Positions 1 through 8,174 of a DNA stretch of 64,000 bases are shown here, piece by piece (position 1 is the first letter of the stretch; every line of letters begins with the position of its first letter). The position numbers and the translations under genes were made by a program. The stretch comes from Rhizobium sp. BK650 (GTDB taxonomy: Bacteria > Pseudomonadota > Alphaproteobacteria > Rhizobiales > Rhizobiaceae). The notes beneath the pieces are model-generated. The model was given only the letters and a program-made list of their open reading frames with translations. It had not been told where the DNA came from and searched no databases. Where the stretch lies: contig NZ_JACIBK010000007.1 in assembly GCF_014195325.1 (NCBI RefSeq), positions 186,001 through 250,000 on the forward strand, written 5' to 3'.

Positions 1-648
1 ACGAAGGAAGATGCGCATGACTATCGCTATTTCCCTGATCCGGACCTGCTGCCGCTCGAATTTGACGATGCCTTCATCAGTGACCTGGCCAAGCATCTGC
101 CGGAACTGCCGGACGACAAGAAAGAGCGTTTCGTTCGCGAGCTCGGTCTCTCGATCTACGACGCTTCCGTACTGGTTTCGGAAAAGGCGATTGCCGACTA
201 TTTCGAAGCCGTTGCCGAAGGCCGCGACGGCAAGGCGGCTGCCAACTGGGTTATCAACGATCTGCTCGGTGCGCTGAACCGCATCGGAAAGGGTATCGAA
301 GAAACGCCGGTTTCCCCGGCTCAGCTTGGCGCCATCATCGACCTCATAAAGGCCGAAACCATCTCCGGCAAGATCGCCAAGGACGTCTTCGAAATCATCC
401 TCAACGAGGGTGGCGATCCAAATGAGATCGTTGAAAGCCGCGGTCTGAAGCAGGTGACGGATACAGGCGCGATCGAAAAGGCCGTCGATGAGATCATCGC
501 TGCCAACCCGGACCAAGTCGCCAAGGTTAAGGCCAAGCCGACGCTTGCCGGCTGGTTCGTCGGTCAGGTCATGAAGGCGACCGGCGGCAAGGCCAATCCG
601 CAGGCCGTGCAGGCCCTCGTCAAGGCAAAGCTCGGCATTGAGGAATAA
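1..648 (+). CDS. gatB: Asp-tRNA(Asn)/Glu-tRNA(Gln) amidotransferase subunit B, C-terminal part
   Basis: The frame is open from base 1, so the 5' part lies outside the window; 215 residues are present. GatB is the tRNA-binding, kinase-like subunit of the GatCAB complex, which amidates Glu-tRNA(Gln) and Asp-tRNA(Asn) in organisms lacking GlnRS or AsnRS. The visible part starts in the family motif EDAHDYRYFPDPDLLPLE and continues through the helical domain into the C-terminal GatB/YqeY-type tail, ending KAKLGIEE. The YRYFPDPDL signature and the tail make the assignment safe. The next gene starts 65 bases downstream. Confidence 0.96.
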   Translation, partial: TKEDAHDYRYFPDPDLLPLEFDDAFISDLAKHLPELPDDKKERFVRELGLSIYDASVLVSEKAIADYFEAVAEGRDGKAAANWVINDLLGALNRIGKGIEETPVSPAQLGAIIDLIKAETISGKIAKDVFEIILNEGGDPNEIVESRGLKQVTDTGAIEKAVDEIIAANPDQVAKVKAKPTLAGWFVGQVMKATGGKANPQAVQALVKAKLGIEE

Positions 649-713
649 GCCAAAGGGCGCTGCCGAAACGTGCGAAGCGGTTTTCGGTAGTCGGATGCCG
701 TAAGGAGAGGGTC

Positions 714-1220
714 TTGGTTTATTTCGTCCGTACGGCCAGCGAGCGGGATCTGGAGAAGGTCCGCTCGTTGCTGGTCGAGAGCTTCCACGCGGCCTATGAC
801 GCGAGCCACGGCGTTGCAAAGGTCAACGAACTCGTTGCCCATCTCTTTTCACCAGCTGCGCTGAAGGCGCGGCTGGTGAAGAAGAATGCCGAATTCCTGG
901 TCGCCGATGACGGCCGGAATATTGGTGGCGTCGGTTATGCAGCAATGTCATCCGAGATGACGAAGACCGTCATGCTGCATCTCCTCTACGTGAAACCGGA
1001 TCTGCAGCGTCAGGGCATCGGTCGCGATATCTTCGCCGAACTCGAAACCTGCTTTCCCGATGCCGAGATCATGCGGCTCGAGGTCGAGGTTCAGAACCAG
1101 GAAGCCGCCCATTTCTACACACGGCTCGGTTTCGTCGAAGCCGGCCGCAACGAGAACAGCAGCGCCGGTCAGTCCGGCATTCCGACGCTGGTCTTCGAAA
1201 AGGCCCTTGAGCTCCACTGA
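714..1220 (+). CDS. GNAT family N-acetyltransferase
   Basis: A 168-residue single-domain GNAT protein. The acetyl-CoA binding motif A is seen in LYVKPDLQRQGIG around residues 92-104, and motif B in AAHFYTRLGFVEAGR near 133-147. The start is a TTG at 714, chosen because AGGAGAGG lies just upstream and no ATG in frame precedes the fold. The substrate cannot be read from sequence. The stop is followed after one base by a second GNAT gene, so the two are probably co-transcribed and may be translationally coupled. It could be a protein or a small-molecule acetyltransferase. Confidence 0.85.
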   Translation: MVYFVRTASERDLEKVRSLLVESFHAAYDASHGVAKVNELVAHLFSPAALKARLVKKNAEFLVADDGRNIGGVGYAAMSSEMTKTVMLHLLYVKPDLQRQGIGRDIFAELETCFPDAEIMRLEVEVQNQEAAHFYTRLGFVEAGRNENSSAGQSGIPTLVFEKALELH

Positions 1221-1221
1221 C

Positions 1222-1689
1222 ATGGCATCGGACGACATCATCATTCGGCAAGCGCGCGAATCTGATCTGCCGGCTTTGATAGCCATGTTTGCTGCCGATC
1301 CACTCGGCGGCCATGGGGATACGACCGATCCGGAGGCCTATCCGGATTATCTCAGCGCCTTTGCGACGATCGCAGCCTCGCCCGACCACACGCTTTACGT
1401 CGCCGAATGGAATGGCGATGTCGTCGGCACCTTCCAAACGGTGATCACCACTTCGCTCAACGGACGCGGGTCATCCGCCATGATCATCGAGGCGGTTCAG
1501 ACGCGGGCCGACCTGCGCGGGCAGGGGATCGGTTCGCGGATGATTGAATTTGCGATTGCCGAGGCGAAAAGTCACGGCGTGCGGCTCGTCCAGCTGACAT
1601 CGAATGCGGTGCGCAAGAATGCCCATCGTTTCTATGAAAGGCTAGGATTTAAGCCGTCGCATCTCGGCTTCAAGATGGCTTTGAAATGA
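1222..1689 (+). CDS. GNAT family N-acetyltransferase
   Basis: A 155-residue GNAT protein with IEAVQTRADLRGQGIGSRM (motif A, Q/RxxGxG) around residue 90-108 and a C-terminal AHRFYERLGFKPSHLGFKM motif. The ATG at 1222 begins one base after the stop of the preceding GNAT gene, which argues for this start over upstream in-frame codons that lie inside the first gene. The two paralogues differ enough that this is not a recent duplication. In this family the C-terminal SHLGFK-type ending is common in small-molecule acetyltransferases, but the substrate is unknown. Confidence 0.85.
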   Translation: MASDDIIIRQARESDLPALIAMFAADPLGGHGDTTDPEAYPDYLSAFATIAASPDHTLYVAEWNGDVVGTFQTVITTSLNGRGSSAMIIEAVQTRADLRGQGIGSRMIEFAIAEAKSHGVRLVQLTSNAVRKNAHRFYERLGFKPSHLGFKMALK

Positions 1690-1791
1690 CCGCAGTTTGG
1701 GTGGGAATCACTGGACAATTCGGCTTGGCGGCGGCATAAGCGAAAAAGCCTATCTGCTTTCGTCCGCGTCCTGCGGCCACGAGGAAAAGAC

Positions 1792-2187
1792 ATGATCAAG
1801 TTCCTGCTGCACACCTTCACCTGGTGGAACAATTATACTTTCGGCACGCTGTTCGCCCTTCGCGGCTTCAAGCGCGTTGGTGAAGATGAGTTCGGCAACG
1901 TCTATTACGAAGGCGGTCTTTCTTCTTACGGCCTGCCCAAGCGCTGGGTGATATATAAGGGGTACGCGGAAGCTTCTGCCATCCCTCCAGGCTGGCACGG
2001 CTGGATGCATCACCGCACCGACGTTCCGCCGTCCAAGGAAAACTACGTTGCAAAAGAGTGGCAGAAACCGCACCGCGCCAACCCCACTGGCTCGCCGCAG
2101 GCTTACCGTCCGCCGGGCTCTCTGGCTGCGACCGGCGAACGTCCGCGCGTGACCGGCGACTACGACGCCTGGACGCCAGGCAACTGA
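1792..2187 (+). CDS. NDUFA12-like NADH:ubiquinone oxidoreductase 17.2 kDa subunit
   Basis: A 131-residue protein matching the NDUFA12/B17.2 family: WWNNYTFGTLFALRGFKRVG at the N terminus, the core EDEFGNVYYEGG, KRWVIYKGYAEASAIPPGWH and GWMHHRTDVPP. In mitochondria this subunit is a peripheral-arm accessory protein of complex I; alphaproteobacteria keep a shorter version at the same place. The C terminus is a Pro/Gly-rich tail. It has its own leader of about 100 bases after the GNAT pair and is followed by a DUF2155 gene, a pairing often seen in Rhizobiales. Two further complex I accessory homologues lie at 29464 and 40701. Confidence 0.93.
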   Translation: MIKFLLHTFTWWNNYTFGTLFALRGFKRVGEDEFGNVYYEGGLSSYGLPKRWVIYKGYAEASAIPPGWHGWMHHRTDVPPSKENYVAKEWQKPHRANPTGSPQAYRPPGSLAATGERPRVTGDYDAWTPGN

Positions 2188-2303
2188 GATCAAGGCATCT
2201 GAGGGCGGGCTCTGCCCCGCGCTTTGGCCACAATTGACCTTTACCCGCAGGTTAGCCGCAATGGTTGCGGTCGTGAATCTGATATGTGCTGGAGACGGGT
2301 AGT

Positions 2304-2744
2304 ATGAAGCTTTCCCTGCGAAACATGGTCCTGCCGGCTGCGGGAGCTGTATCGCTATTGGCGCTGTCCGCCGGGCTTCTTTCCAATCAGGCTCAGGCCG
2401 CCCGCATTGACAATCCTGTCGCCGTCTTCTCAGGTCTCGACAAGATCACCGGCCGCATCACCACCTTCGACGTCTATGTCAATGAAACGGTTCAGTTCGG
2501 CGCCCTGCAGGTCACGCCGAAGGCCTGCTATTCTCGCGATCAGTCGGAAGCCCAGAAGATTGACGGTTTCGTCGAAGTCGATGAGATCACGCTGGACCGC
2601 AAGATCCGCCGCATCTTCACCGGCTGGATGTTTGCCGACAGCCCTGGCCTCAACGCCGTCGAGCATCCGATCTATGACGTCTGGCTGAAGGACTGCAAGC
2701 AGAACTCTGATGTCCCGCCACCGGATAGCGCCGGCGCGAAGTAA
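2304..2744 (+). CDS. DUF2155 domain-containing exported protein
   Basis: 146 residues. The start is the ATG at 2304, preceded by GGAGACGG; an in-frame GTG at 2286 lacks a ribosome site. Residues 1-32 form a Sec signal peptide ending near NQAQA|AR. The mature part has the DUF2155 pattern: KITGRITTFDVYVNETVQFG, a cysteine in TPKACYSR, IFTGWMFADSPGLNAVEHP and a second cysteine in VWLKDCK, which may form a disulphide in the periplasm. Family members are periplasmic proteins of unknown function in alphaproteobacteria. It converges on aat, with 28 bases between the stops. Confidence 0.85.
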   Translation: MKLSLRNMVLPAAGAVSLLALSAGLLSNQAQAARIDNPVAVFSGLDKITGRITTFDVYVNETVQFGALQVTPKACYSRDQSEAQKIDGFVEVDEITLDRKIRRIFTGWMFADSPGLNAVEHPIYDVWLKDCKQNSDVPPPDSAGAK

Positions 2745-2772
2745 ATGTCTTTTCTGACGAAATGAGAGTTGC

Positions 2773-3390
2773 CTAGAATTCCAGATGCGGCGATTCCATC
2801 GCTGCTGCCAGCAGCAGCGCATAGTCGGCCTTGGGCACGTCGATCGCTCCGAACGTCTTCAGATGCTCTGTGGTGAACTGCGTATCGAGCAGCGTGAAGT
2901 GTTTCTGCCGTAAACGTTCCACCAGATGCACGAGGCAGATTTTAGAAGCGTCAGTCCGCCGCGAGAACATGCTTTCCCCGAAAAAAGCGGAGCCGAGCGA
3001 CACGCCATAGAGCCCGCCAACAAGTTCATCGCCATCCCATGCTTCGACAGAGTGAGCATGTCCCATGCGATGCAGGGCGGAGTAGAGCGTTTTGATCGTC
3101 TCGTTGATCCAAGTATTGGGGCGATCGGATGTCTCTTGAGCACAAGCAATAATGACAGAATCGAAATCGCTGTTGAAGCGGATGTCGAAGGGCTTCCGCC
3201 GGATCGTCTTTCGAAGGCTTTTGGAGACGTGGAAACGCTCATCGAGCGGCAGGACGCCGCGAACATCAGGTTCGACCCAGAAGATTTCCGGGTCGTCGGC
3301 GGATTCCGCCATCGGAAACAAGCCGATGGAATAGGCGCGCAGGAGGATTTCCGGGGTAATGCCTGGTGATTTCCTGCGCGCTCCTGCCAT
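2773..3390 (-). CDS. aat: leucyl/phenylalanyl-tRNA--protein transferase
   Basis: 205 residues. The enzyme transfers Leu or Phe from its tRNA to the N-terminal Arg or Lys of proteins, creating type 2 N-degrons read by ClpS. Family motifs are clear: LLRAYSIGLFPMAE, FWVEPDVRGVLPLD, FNSDFDSVI, TWINETIKTLY, HSVEAWDGDELVGGLYGVSLG, FFGESMFSR and LLDTQFTTEHLKTFGA. The start (ATG with 5' end at 3390) is chosen because upstream in-frame residues run back into accC and lack homology. It lies 7 bases behind accC in the same direction, so it is the last gene of the aroQ-accBC run. clpS and clpA, its downstream partners, are at 44098-46957. Confidence 0.95.
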   Translation of the reverse strand: MAGARRKSPGITPEILLRAYSIGLFPMAESADDPEIFWVEPDVRGVLPLDERFHVSKSLRKTIRRKPFDIRFNSDFDSVIIACAQETSDRPNTWINETIKTLYSALHRMGHAHSVEAWDGDELVGGLYGVSLGSAFFGESMFSRRTDASKICLVHLVERLRQKHFTLLDTQFTTEHLKTFGAIDVPKADYALLLAAAMESPHLEF

Positions 3391-3397
3391 TCCTGTC

Positions 3398-4750
3398 CTA
3401 TGCTGCGGGTTTGCTGTTCGCGAGATACTTTTCCAACCAATGGATATCATAATCGCCATTGGCGATATCCTGGTTGGAAACGAGATCCTGGAACAGTGGC
3501 AGTGTCGTCTTGATCCCGTCAACGACAAATTCGTCAAGCGCGCGGCGCAGACGCATCATGCATTCGACGCGCGTGCGTCCATGCACGATCAGCTTGCCGA
3601 TGAGGCTGTCGTAATAGGGCGGGATCTTGTAGCCCTGATAGGCGCCGGAATCGATGCGCACACCAAGACCGCCTGGCGCGTGGAAATGCGTGATTGTGCC
3701 GGGCGAGGGCACAAAGGTGCGTGCGTCCTCGGCATTGATGCGGCATTCGATGGCGTGCCCTTGAAAATGCACCTCATCCTGCGTCACCGAAAGTCCGGCC
3801 CCCGAAGCGACGCGAATCTGCTCATGCACGAGGTCGATACCGGTGATGGCCTCCGTCACCGGATGTTCTACCTGCAGGCGGGTGTTCATCTCGATGAAGT
3901 AGAATTCGCCATTTTCGTAGAGGAATTCGATCGTGCCGGCACCGCGATATTTCAATTTTTTCATGGCGTCGGCGCAGATCTGGCCGATCTTCATGCGCTG
4001 CTCGACATTGAGGGCAGGGGAATTGGCTTCCTCCCAGACCTTCTGGTGCCGGCGCTGCAGCGAGCAGTCGCGTTCACCGAGATGGACCGCATTGCCTTCG
4101 CCATCGCCAAACACTTGGATTTCGATGTGGCGTGGCTTTTCCAGATACTTTTCCATGTAGACGGCATCATTGCCGAAGGCAGCCGCCGCTTCGGTGCGTG
4201 CCGTCGACCATGCTTCGATCAGATCGGCTTCAGTCTTGGCGACCTTCATGCCGCGTCCGCCGCCGCCGGCCGTTGCCTTGATCAGCACCGGATAGCCGAT
4301 ATAGGCAGCCGTCTTCAGAGCATCCTCTTCGGTCTTCACTTCGCCGTCCGAGCCGGGAACGACAGGGATGCCGAGCTCTTGTGCCGTCGTCTTGGCGGTG
4401 ATCTTGTCGCCCATGATGCGGATATGCTCCGCCGTCGGACCGATGAAGGTGATGCCGTGAGCTTCAAGAATATCGGCGAATTTGGCGTTTTCCGACAGGA
4501 AGCCATAGCCCGGATGGACGGCATCCGCGCCGGTGATCTCACAGGCTGCGACTATCTGATGGATGTTGAGATAGCTCTCGCGCGACGGCGGGGGACCGAT
4601 GCACACACTTTCATCGGCAAGGCGCACATGCATGGCATCTGCATCGGCCGTCGAATGCACGGCCACGCTTGCAATACCGAGCTCCTTGCAGGCGCGCAGC
4701 ACGCGAAGGGCGATCTCGCCGCGGTTGGCTATGAGGATCTTCGAGATCAT
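3398..4750 (-). CDS. accC: acetyl-CoA carboxylase biotin carboxylase subunit
   Basis: 450 residues, normal for AccC. It carboxylates biotin on AccB using ATP and bicarbonate, the first half-reaction of acetyl-CoA carboxylase in fatty acid synthesis. N-terminal domain MISKILIANRGEIALR; glycine-rich ATP-grasp loop GGGGRGMK at residues 162-169; catalytic stretch EMNTRLQVEHPVTE at 287-300; C-terminal biotin carboxylase domain with ECRINAEDARTFVPSPG. It is 10 bases downstream of accB and 7 bases upstream of aat. A 465-codon reading frame on the opposite strand is only a shadow. Confidence 0.97.
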   Translation of the reverse strand: MISKILIANRGEIALRVLRACKELGIASVAVHSTADADAMHVRLADESVCIGPPPSRESYLNIHQIVAACEITGADAVHPGYGFLSENAKFADILEAHGITFIGPTAEHIRIMGDKITAKTTAQELGIPVVPGSDGEVKTEEDALKTAAYIGYPVLIKATAGGGGRGMKVAKTEADLIEAWSTARTEAAAAFGNDAVYMEKYLEKPRHIEIQVFGDGEGNAVHLGERDCSLQRRHQKVWEEANSPALNVEQRMKIGQICADAMKKLKYRGAGTIEFLYENGEFYFIEMNTRLQVEHPVTEAITGIDLVHEQIRVASGAGLSVTQDEVHFQGHAIECRINAEDARTFVPSPGTITHFHAPGGLGVRIDSGAYQGYKIPPYYDSLIGKLIVHGRTRVECMMRLRRALDEFVVDGIKTTLPLFQDLVSNQDIANGDYDIHWLEKYLANSKPAA

Positions 4751-4760
4751 GGCTGAAGCC

Positions 4761-5237
4761 TTATTCGATGACGACGAGCGGCTGGCCGTATTCGACGGGC
4801 GAGCCGTCTTCGACGAGGATTTCCGTGACCTTGCCGGACTTCGGCGAGGGGATCTGGTTCATCGTCTTCATCGCTTCGATGATGAGCAGCGTCTGTCCTT
4901 CCTTAACCGTGGCGCCGAGTTCGATGAACGCCCGCGCGCCCGGGGCCGGAGCCATATAGGCGGTGCCGACCATCGGCGCGTTCACCGTATTCGCCGGGTT
5001 GCGGCCTGTCGCAGCGGGAGCAGCGGCGGCCGCTACCGGGGCTGCTGCAGCTGCAGCCGGCGCTGCATAGGCAGGCGCTGCGATCGGCGCCTGGATAAAC
5101 TGGGTGGTGCCTGCGCGCGAAACGCGGATACGCAGATCTTCCTGCTCGACTTCGATCTCGGTCAGATCCGTGTCCTTGAGGATATTTGCGAGATCGCGGA
5201 TCAGTGCCTGATCGATACCGGATTTCTTTTCAGCCAT
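4761..5237 (-). CDS. accB: biotin carboxyl carrier protein of acetyl-CoA carboxylase
   Basis: 158 residues. AccB carries biotin between the biotin carboxylase and the carboxyltransferase. Layout: N-terminal AccC-binding helix region (1-45), an Ala/Pro-rich flexible linker (about 48-85), and a biotinyl domain with the target lysine K124 in EAMKTMN. The thumb-containing insertion PMVGTAYMAPAPGA is typical. Most family members have Met or Leu after the biotinylated Lys; Thr here is a conservative-looking but less usual choice. It sits between aroQ (21 bases upstream) and accC (10 bases downstream), a standard order in Rhizobiales. Confidence 0.97.
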   Translation of the reverse strand: MAEKKSGIDQALIRDLANILKDTDLTEIEVEQEDLRIRVSRAGTTQFIQAPIAAPAYAAPAAAAAAPVAAAAAPAATGRNPANTVNAPMVGTAYMAPAPGARAFIELGATVKEGQTLLIIEAMKTMNQIPSPKSGKVTEILVEDGSPVEYGQPLVVIE

Positions 5238-5258
5238 GAGTGTTGCCCTGTCTTCTTC

Positions 5259-5696
5259 TTATGCCGTGATGTTCTTCAGCGCGTGGAGCGCCAGGATGTA
5301 GCTGTGAGGCCCGAAGCCGCAGATTACGCCCTTGCACGCCGGCGCGATCATCGACTTGTGACGAAATTCTTCCCGCGCATGCACGTTGGATATGTGCAGC
5401 TCGATGACGGGAATGGAAATGGCGCGGATCGCATCGTGCAGCGCGACCGACGTATGCGTATAGGCGCCCGCATTGATGGCAACGCCGACGGCCTTTTCAT
5501 CCGCCTCATGGAACCAGTCCACCAGCGTACCTTCGTGATTGCTCTGGCGGAAATCGATGTCGAACCCGAGTTCGCGGCCTGCAGCCTTGCAGTCCGCCTC
5601 AATGTCCTTGAGCGTCTTGCCGCCATAGATGCTAGGTTCTCGCTTGCCCAGCATATTCAGGTTGGGCCCGTTAAGGACAAAAATCGTTTGCGTCAT
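5259..5696 (-). CDS. aroQ: type II 3-dehydroquinate dehydratase
   Basis: 145 residues. It converts 3-dehydroquinate to 3-dehydroshikimate in the shikimate pathway and forms dodecamers. Signature NGPNLNMLGKREPSIYGG with catalytic Tyr24, then FRQSNHEGTLVDW, VAINAGAYTHTSVAL and ELHISN with His101. The start is the ATG at 5696 (MTQTIFVLNGPN); seven more in-frame residues upstream would delay the first beta strand and are not expected. It heads the aroQ-accB-accC-aat run; a possible promoter is listed at 5825-5853. Confidence 0.96.
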   Translation of the reverse strand: MTQTIFVLNGPNLNMLGKREPSIYGGKTLKDIEADCKAAGRELGFDIDFRQSNHEGTLVDWFHEADEKAVGVAINAGAYTHTSVALHDAIRAISIPVIELHISNVHAREEFRHKSMIAPACKGVICGFGPHSYILALHALKNITA

Positions 5697-6016
5697 CGAA
5701 TGTTCCGTTTGGCGCACCGGCTCTTGATCCTCTCCGGATCAGGCAACCGTTACGCGGTTCACTGTATTCATCGCGTCCTGTGCAGCCTTTCGGCGGCAAA
5801 GGCACTGGAATGCGCGAGCGCCACCTATAGACTCCACGCGGGCTTATTGAAAGCCCTTACAGAATCGGCAGGGGACGTCGCGCCACATTTGTCCACATGG
5901 CTGAAACGCTGCGATTCAGGCGAATTGATGGGCACTCGCCGAAGCGGTCGTGCACGCGGTTCGAACAGCGACGCTCCGCGCTTCAGCGCACCGCTTCCGC
6001 GTGCTAAGGAGAACGG
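5697..6016. other. intergenic region, aroQ and response regulator
   Basis: This 320-base stretch separates the divergent genes aroQ (minus) and the response regulator (plus). It must hold both promoters. A minus-strand candidate is listed separately; on the plus strand the only clear element is the ribosome site TAAGGAGAACGG immediately before 6017. I see no convincing gene or RNA in it. Confidence 0.5.
5825..5853 (-). promoter_or_regulatory. possible sigma-70 promoter of aroQ-accBC-aat
   Basis: On the minus strand CTTTCA (5848-5853) and CTATAG (5825-5830) are separated by 17 bases, a partial match to the rhizobial CTTGAC-N17-CTATAT pattern. It would give a leader of about 120 bases before aroQ. 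Pattern match only. Confidence 0.33.
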
Positions 6017-6685
6017 ATGAGACTGCTCGTGGTGGAGGACAATAGGGATCTTGCGGCCTGGCTGGGTAAAGCCCTGCGGCAGGCACAGTATGCGATCGAT
6101 CTCGCTCATGACGGCGAGGACGCCGAGCATATGCTGAAGGTGGCTGAATACTCCGCGATGATCCTCGATCTTTCGCTGCCGAAGCTTGACGGGCTGACGC
6201 TGTTGAAAAGGCTGAGGCAATCAGGCAGCAAGTTGCCGGTCATTATCCTGACGGCGAATGCGAGCCTGGACGGCCGTGTCAGTGGTTTGGACAGCGGCGC
6301 TGACGACTACCTCGCAAAGCCTTTCGAGATTGCGGAGCTCGAAGCAAGGATCCGTGCGGTCGTACGCCGCGGGCAGGACCGGGCATCGTCCGAGATCGTC
6401 ATCGGCGATCTACTTTTCTCGGGAGGTGCGCGGCAGTTTTTTCTCGCCGGCGAGCTTTTGCAATTGACGCCGCGAGAGTATGGCGTCCTTGAACAGCTTG
6501 TCATGAAGGCAGGCACCACCGTTTCCAAAGCCGCTTTGTCCGAAAGCGTGTTTGGTTTCGACGACGAGGCCGACCCGAGCGCCATTGAGATATATGTCCA
6601 TAGGCTTCGGAAAAAGCTTGAAGGGAGCTCGGTTCAGATCGCGACTTTGCGCGGGCTTGGTTACTTGCTCAGACATGTCCAGTAG
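6017..6685 (+). CDS. OmpR/PhoB-family response regulator, TctD-like
   Basis: 222 residues. Receiver domain 1-118 with the acidic pair E7-D8, phospho-acceptor D51 in MILDLSLPKLDG, T79 and K101 in YLAKPFE. C-terminal winged-helix DNA-binding domain with LTPREYGVLEQLVMKAGTTVSK and the recognition-helix region SAIEIYVHRLRKKLEG followed by ATLRGLGYLL. A good ribosome site (AAGGAGAACGG) precedes the ATG. It overlaps the sensor kinase by 11 bases, so the two are translationally coupled. TctD homologues often control uptake of organic acids; here no tricarboxylate transporter is adjacent, so the regulon is unknown. Confidence 0.92.
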   Translation: MRLLVVEDNRDLAAWLGKALRQAQYAIDLAHDGEDAEHMLKVAEYSAMILDLSLPKLDGLTLLKRLRQSGSKLPVIILTANASLDGRVSGLDSGADDYLAKPFEIAELEARIRAVVRRGQDRASSEIVIGDLLFSGGARQFFLAGELLQLTPREYGVLEQLVMKAGTTVSKAALSESVFGFDDEADPSAIEIYVHRLRKKLEGSSVQIATLRGLGYLLRHVQ

Positions 6686-8075
6686 CTTGCTCCAGAAGGT
6701 CGGCGCGACCGTTGTTAAACTCAGCAAAAGTCTTCGGGTGCAGCTGCTCTGCTGGATTCTGCTTACCTTGTTCGGGGCAATTGGTTTCAATCTCTACAAC
6801 AGCTTCTGGACGGCGGATGCGACGGCAAAGCTCGTGACAGATCGAACGCTCCTGGCGTCAGCCCGCGCGATTGCCGAGGCTGTCCGGGTCGACGAGGGTG
6901 GTAACACTCAGGTGGATGTACCACCTGCTGCGCTCGAAATGTTCGATACCGGCTTTGGCGACCGTGTCTTCTATCAGGTCATAACGCCATGGGGCAGCCT
7001 GGTGAGCGGCTTTCCCGACATGCCGTTGCCAGCTGTCCAGCGTGTCGGCGAGGATCGAATATTCCGCGGCGCCAGCGTCCGTATTATGATGCTCGACCAT
7101 CCGGTCGTCGGCCTGCCGGGCGATGGCGCAATCTCTGTTACCGTCGCGGTAACGCACAACAGCCAGTACGCCATGCGACGGCAGCTCTGGCTTTCGGATT
7201 TTTTCAAACAGTTCATCCTCGTCTTCGTGGCGAGCCTCGTCACCATCATCGGTCTTCAAAGGGGGCTTGCCCCAGCCCTCAGGTTGAGGGACGCGGTGCG
7301 CGAACGCGGCCGCAATCGCCTCGATCCCCTGCCGCCCGAGATGGTTCAGACCGAGCTCCAACCACTGGTCCACGCGCTGAACGATCATATGGAGCGCGTC
7401 CAGAACCAGATGGCGGCGCAACGCCGCTTCGTGTCGAATGCCGCTCATCAGCTGCGTACACCTCTCGCGCTGATTTCGACGCAGGCAAGCGTTGCCGCGC
7501 GTGAGAAGGATGCCGATCGCCGTGATGAGGCGCTTGTCGCCCTGCGCGATAGCACCAGGCAGATTTCGCGCCTTGCAAGCCAGCTTCTAACCTTGTCGCG
7601 CGCTGAGCCAGGAAGCCGCCGGCCGCGGGCTGACGCGATCGATTTGAGCAGGGCGGCTCGCGAAATCCTCGAGGTGCATGCCGAGCAGGCGCTCAGGCGC
7701 GACATCGATGTCGGCCTCGAAGCAGACGGTCCTGTTGTCGTGGAAGGCGATGGGACTATGTTGCGCGAAATGCTGGTCAACCTCATCGACAACGCGATCC
7801 GGTATACCCTTCCGAATGGTCGGGTTACCGTTGCGGTGAGACGGGCGGACGGGCAGGCCATCGTCACGGTCGAGGACAACGGACCGGGCATCCCGGAGGC
7901 GGAGCGCGCGCAGGTCTTCGAGCGGTTCTATCGGATCATCGGGACAGAAGCCGAGGGGAGCGGCCTCGGTCTTTCGATCGTTCGAGAAGTTGTCGATGGT
8001 GCTGGTGGCAATGTCACCCTCTCAGAAGTCGAGGGCGGCGGCCTCGTCGTTACCGTACGACTCCCGATCAAATGA
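6675..8075 (+). CDS. TctE-like two-component sensor histidine kinase
   Basis: 466 residues starting at the ATG inside the end of the response regulator gene. Two membrane segments (about residues 22-42 and 178-196) flank a periplasmic sensor domain of the 2CSK-N kind (GFGDRVFYQVITPWGSLVSG). A HAMP-like linker follows, then HisKA with phosphorylated H258 in SNAAHQLRTPLALI, and HATPase with N box LINLIDNAIRYT-type sequence, G1 VEDNGPGIP and G2 GSGLGLSIV. It phosphorylates the regulator encoded just upstream. It converges on the ABC permease at 8175. Confidence 0.92.
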   Translation: MSSSLLQKVGATVVKLSKSLRVQLLCWILLTLFGAIGFNLYNSFWTADATAKLVTDRTLLASARAIAEAVRVDEGGNTQVDVPPAALEMFDTGFGDRVFYQVITPWGSLVSGFPDMPLPAVQRVGEDRIFRGASVRIMMLDHPVVGLPGDGAISVTVAVTHNSQYAMRRQLWLSDFFKQFILVFVASLVTIIGLQRGLAPALRLRDAVRERGRNRLDPLPPEMVQTELQPLVHALNDHMERVQNQMAAQRRFVSNAAHQLRTPLALISTQASVAAREKDADRRDEALVALRDSTRQISRLASQLLTLSRAEPGSRRPRADAIDLSRAAREILEVHAEQALRRDIDVGLEADGPVVVEGDGTMLREMLVNLIDNAIRYTLPNGRVTVAVRRADGQAIVTVEDNGPGIPEAERAQVFERFYRIIGTEAEGSGLGLSIVREVVDGAGGNVTLSEVEGGGLVVTVRLPIK

Positions 8076-8111
8076 AGCCAAGCCTGAAAGCCAACCTCGT
8101 CAGAAATGAAA

Positions 8112-8141
8112 GAAGGCCGCGCAACCACTAGCCCGGCCTTC
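8112..8141. terminator. bidirectional terminator hairpin
   Basis: GAAGGCCG (8112-8119) pairs with CGGCCTTC (8134-8141) around a 14-base loop, between the convergent sensor kinase and ABC permease genes. There is no long T tract on either strand, so efficiency is uncertain. Confidence 0.6.
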
Positions 8142-8174
8142 GCTTCGATCCGTCTTGGGAGGACGACGATCGTC

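Noticed and set aside
1060..1221. Upstream extension of the second GNAT gene
   Set aside because: It lies entirely inside the first GNAT gene in another frame; the ATG at 1222 starts the real domain.
3359..4756. 465-codon open frame opposite accC
   Set aside because: Exactly antisense to a perfect accC; composition is that of a reverse-frame shadow in GC-rich DNA and it has no homologous motifs.
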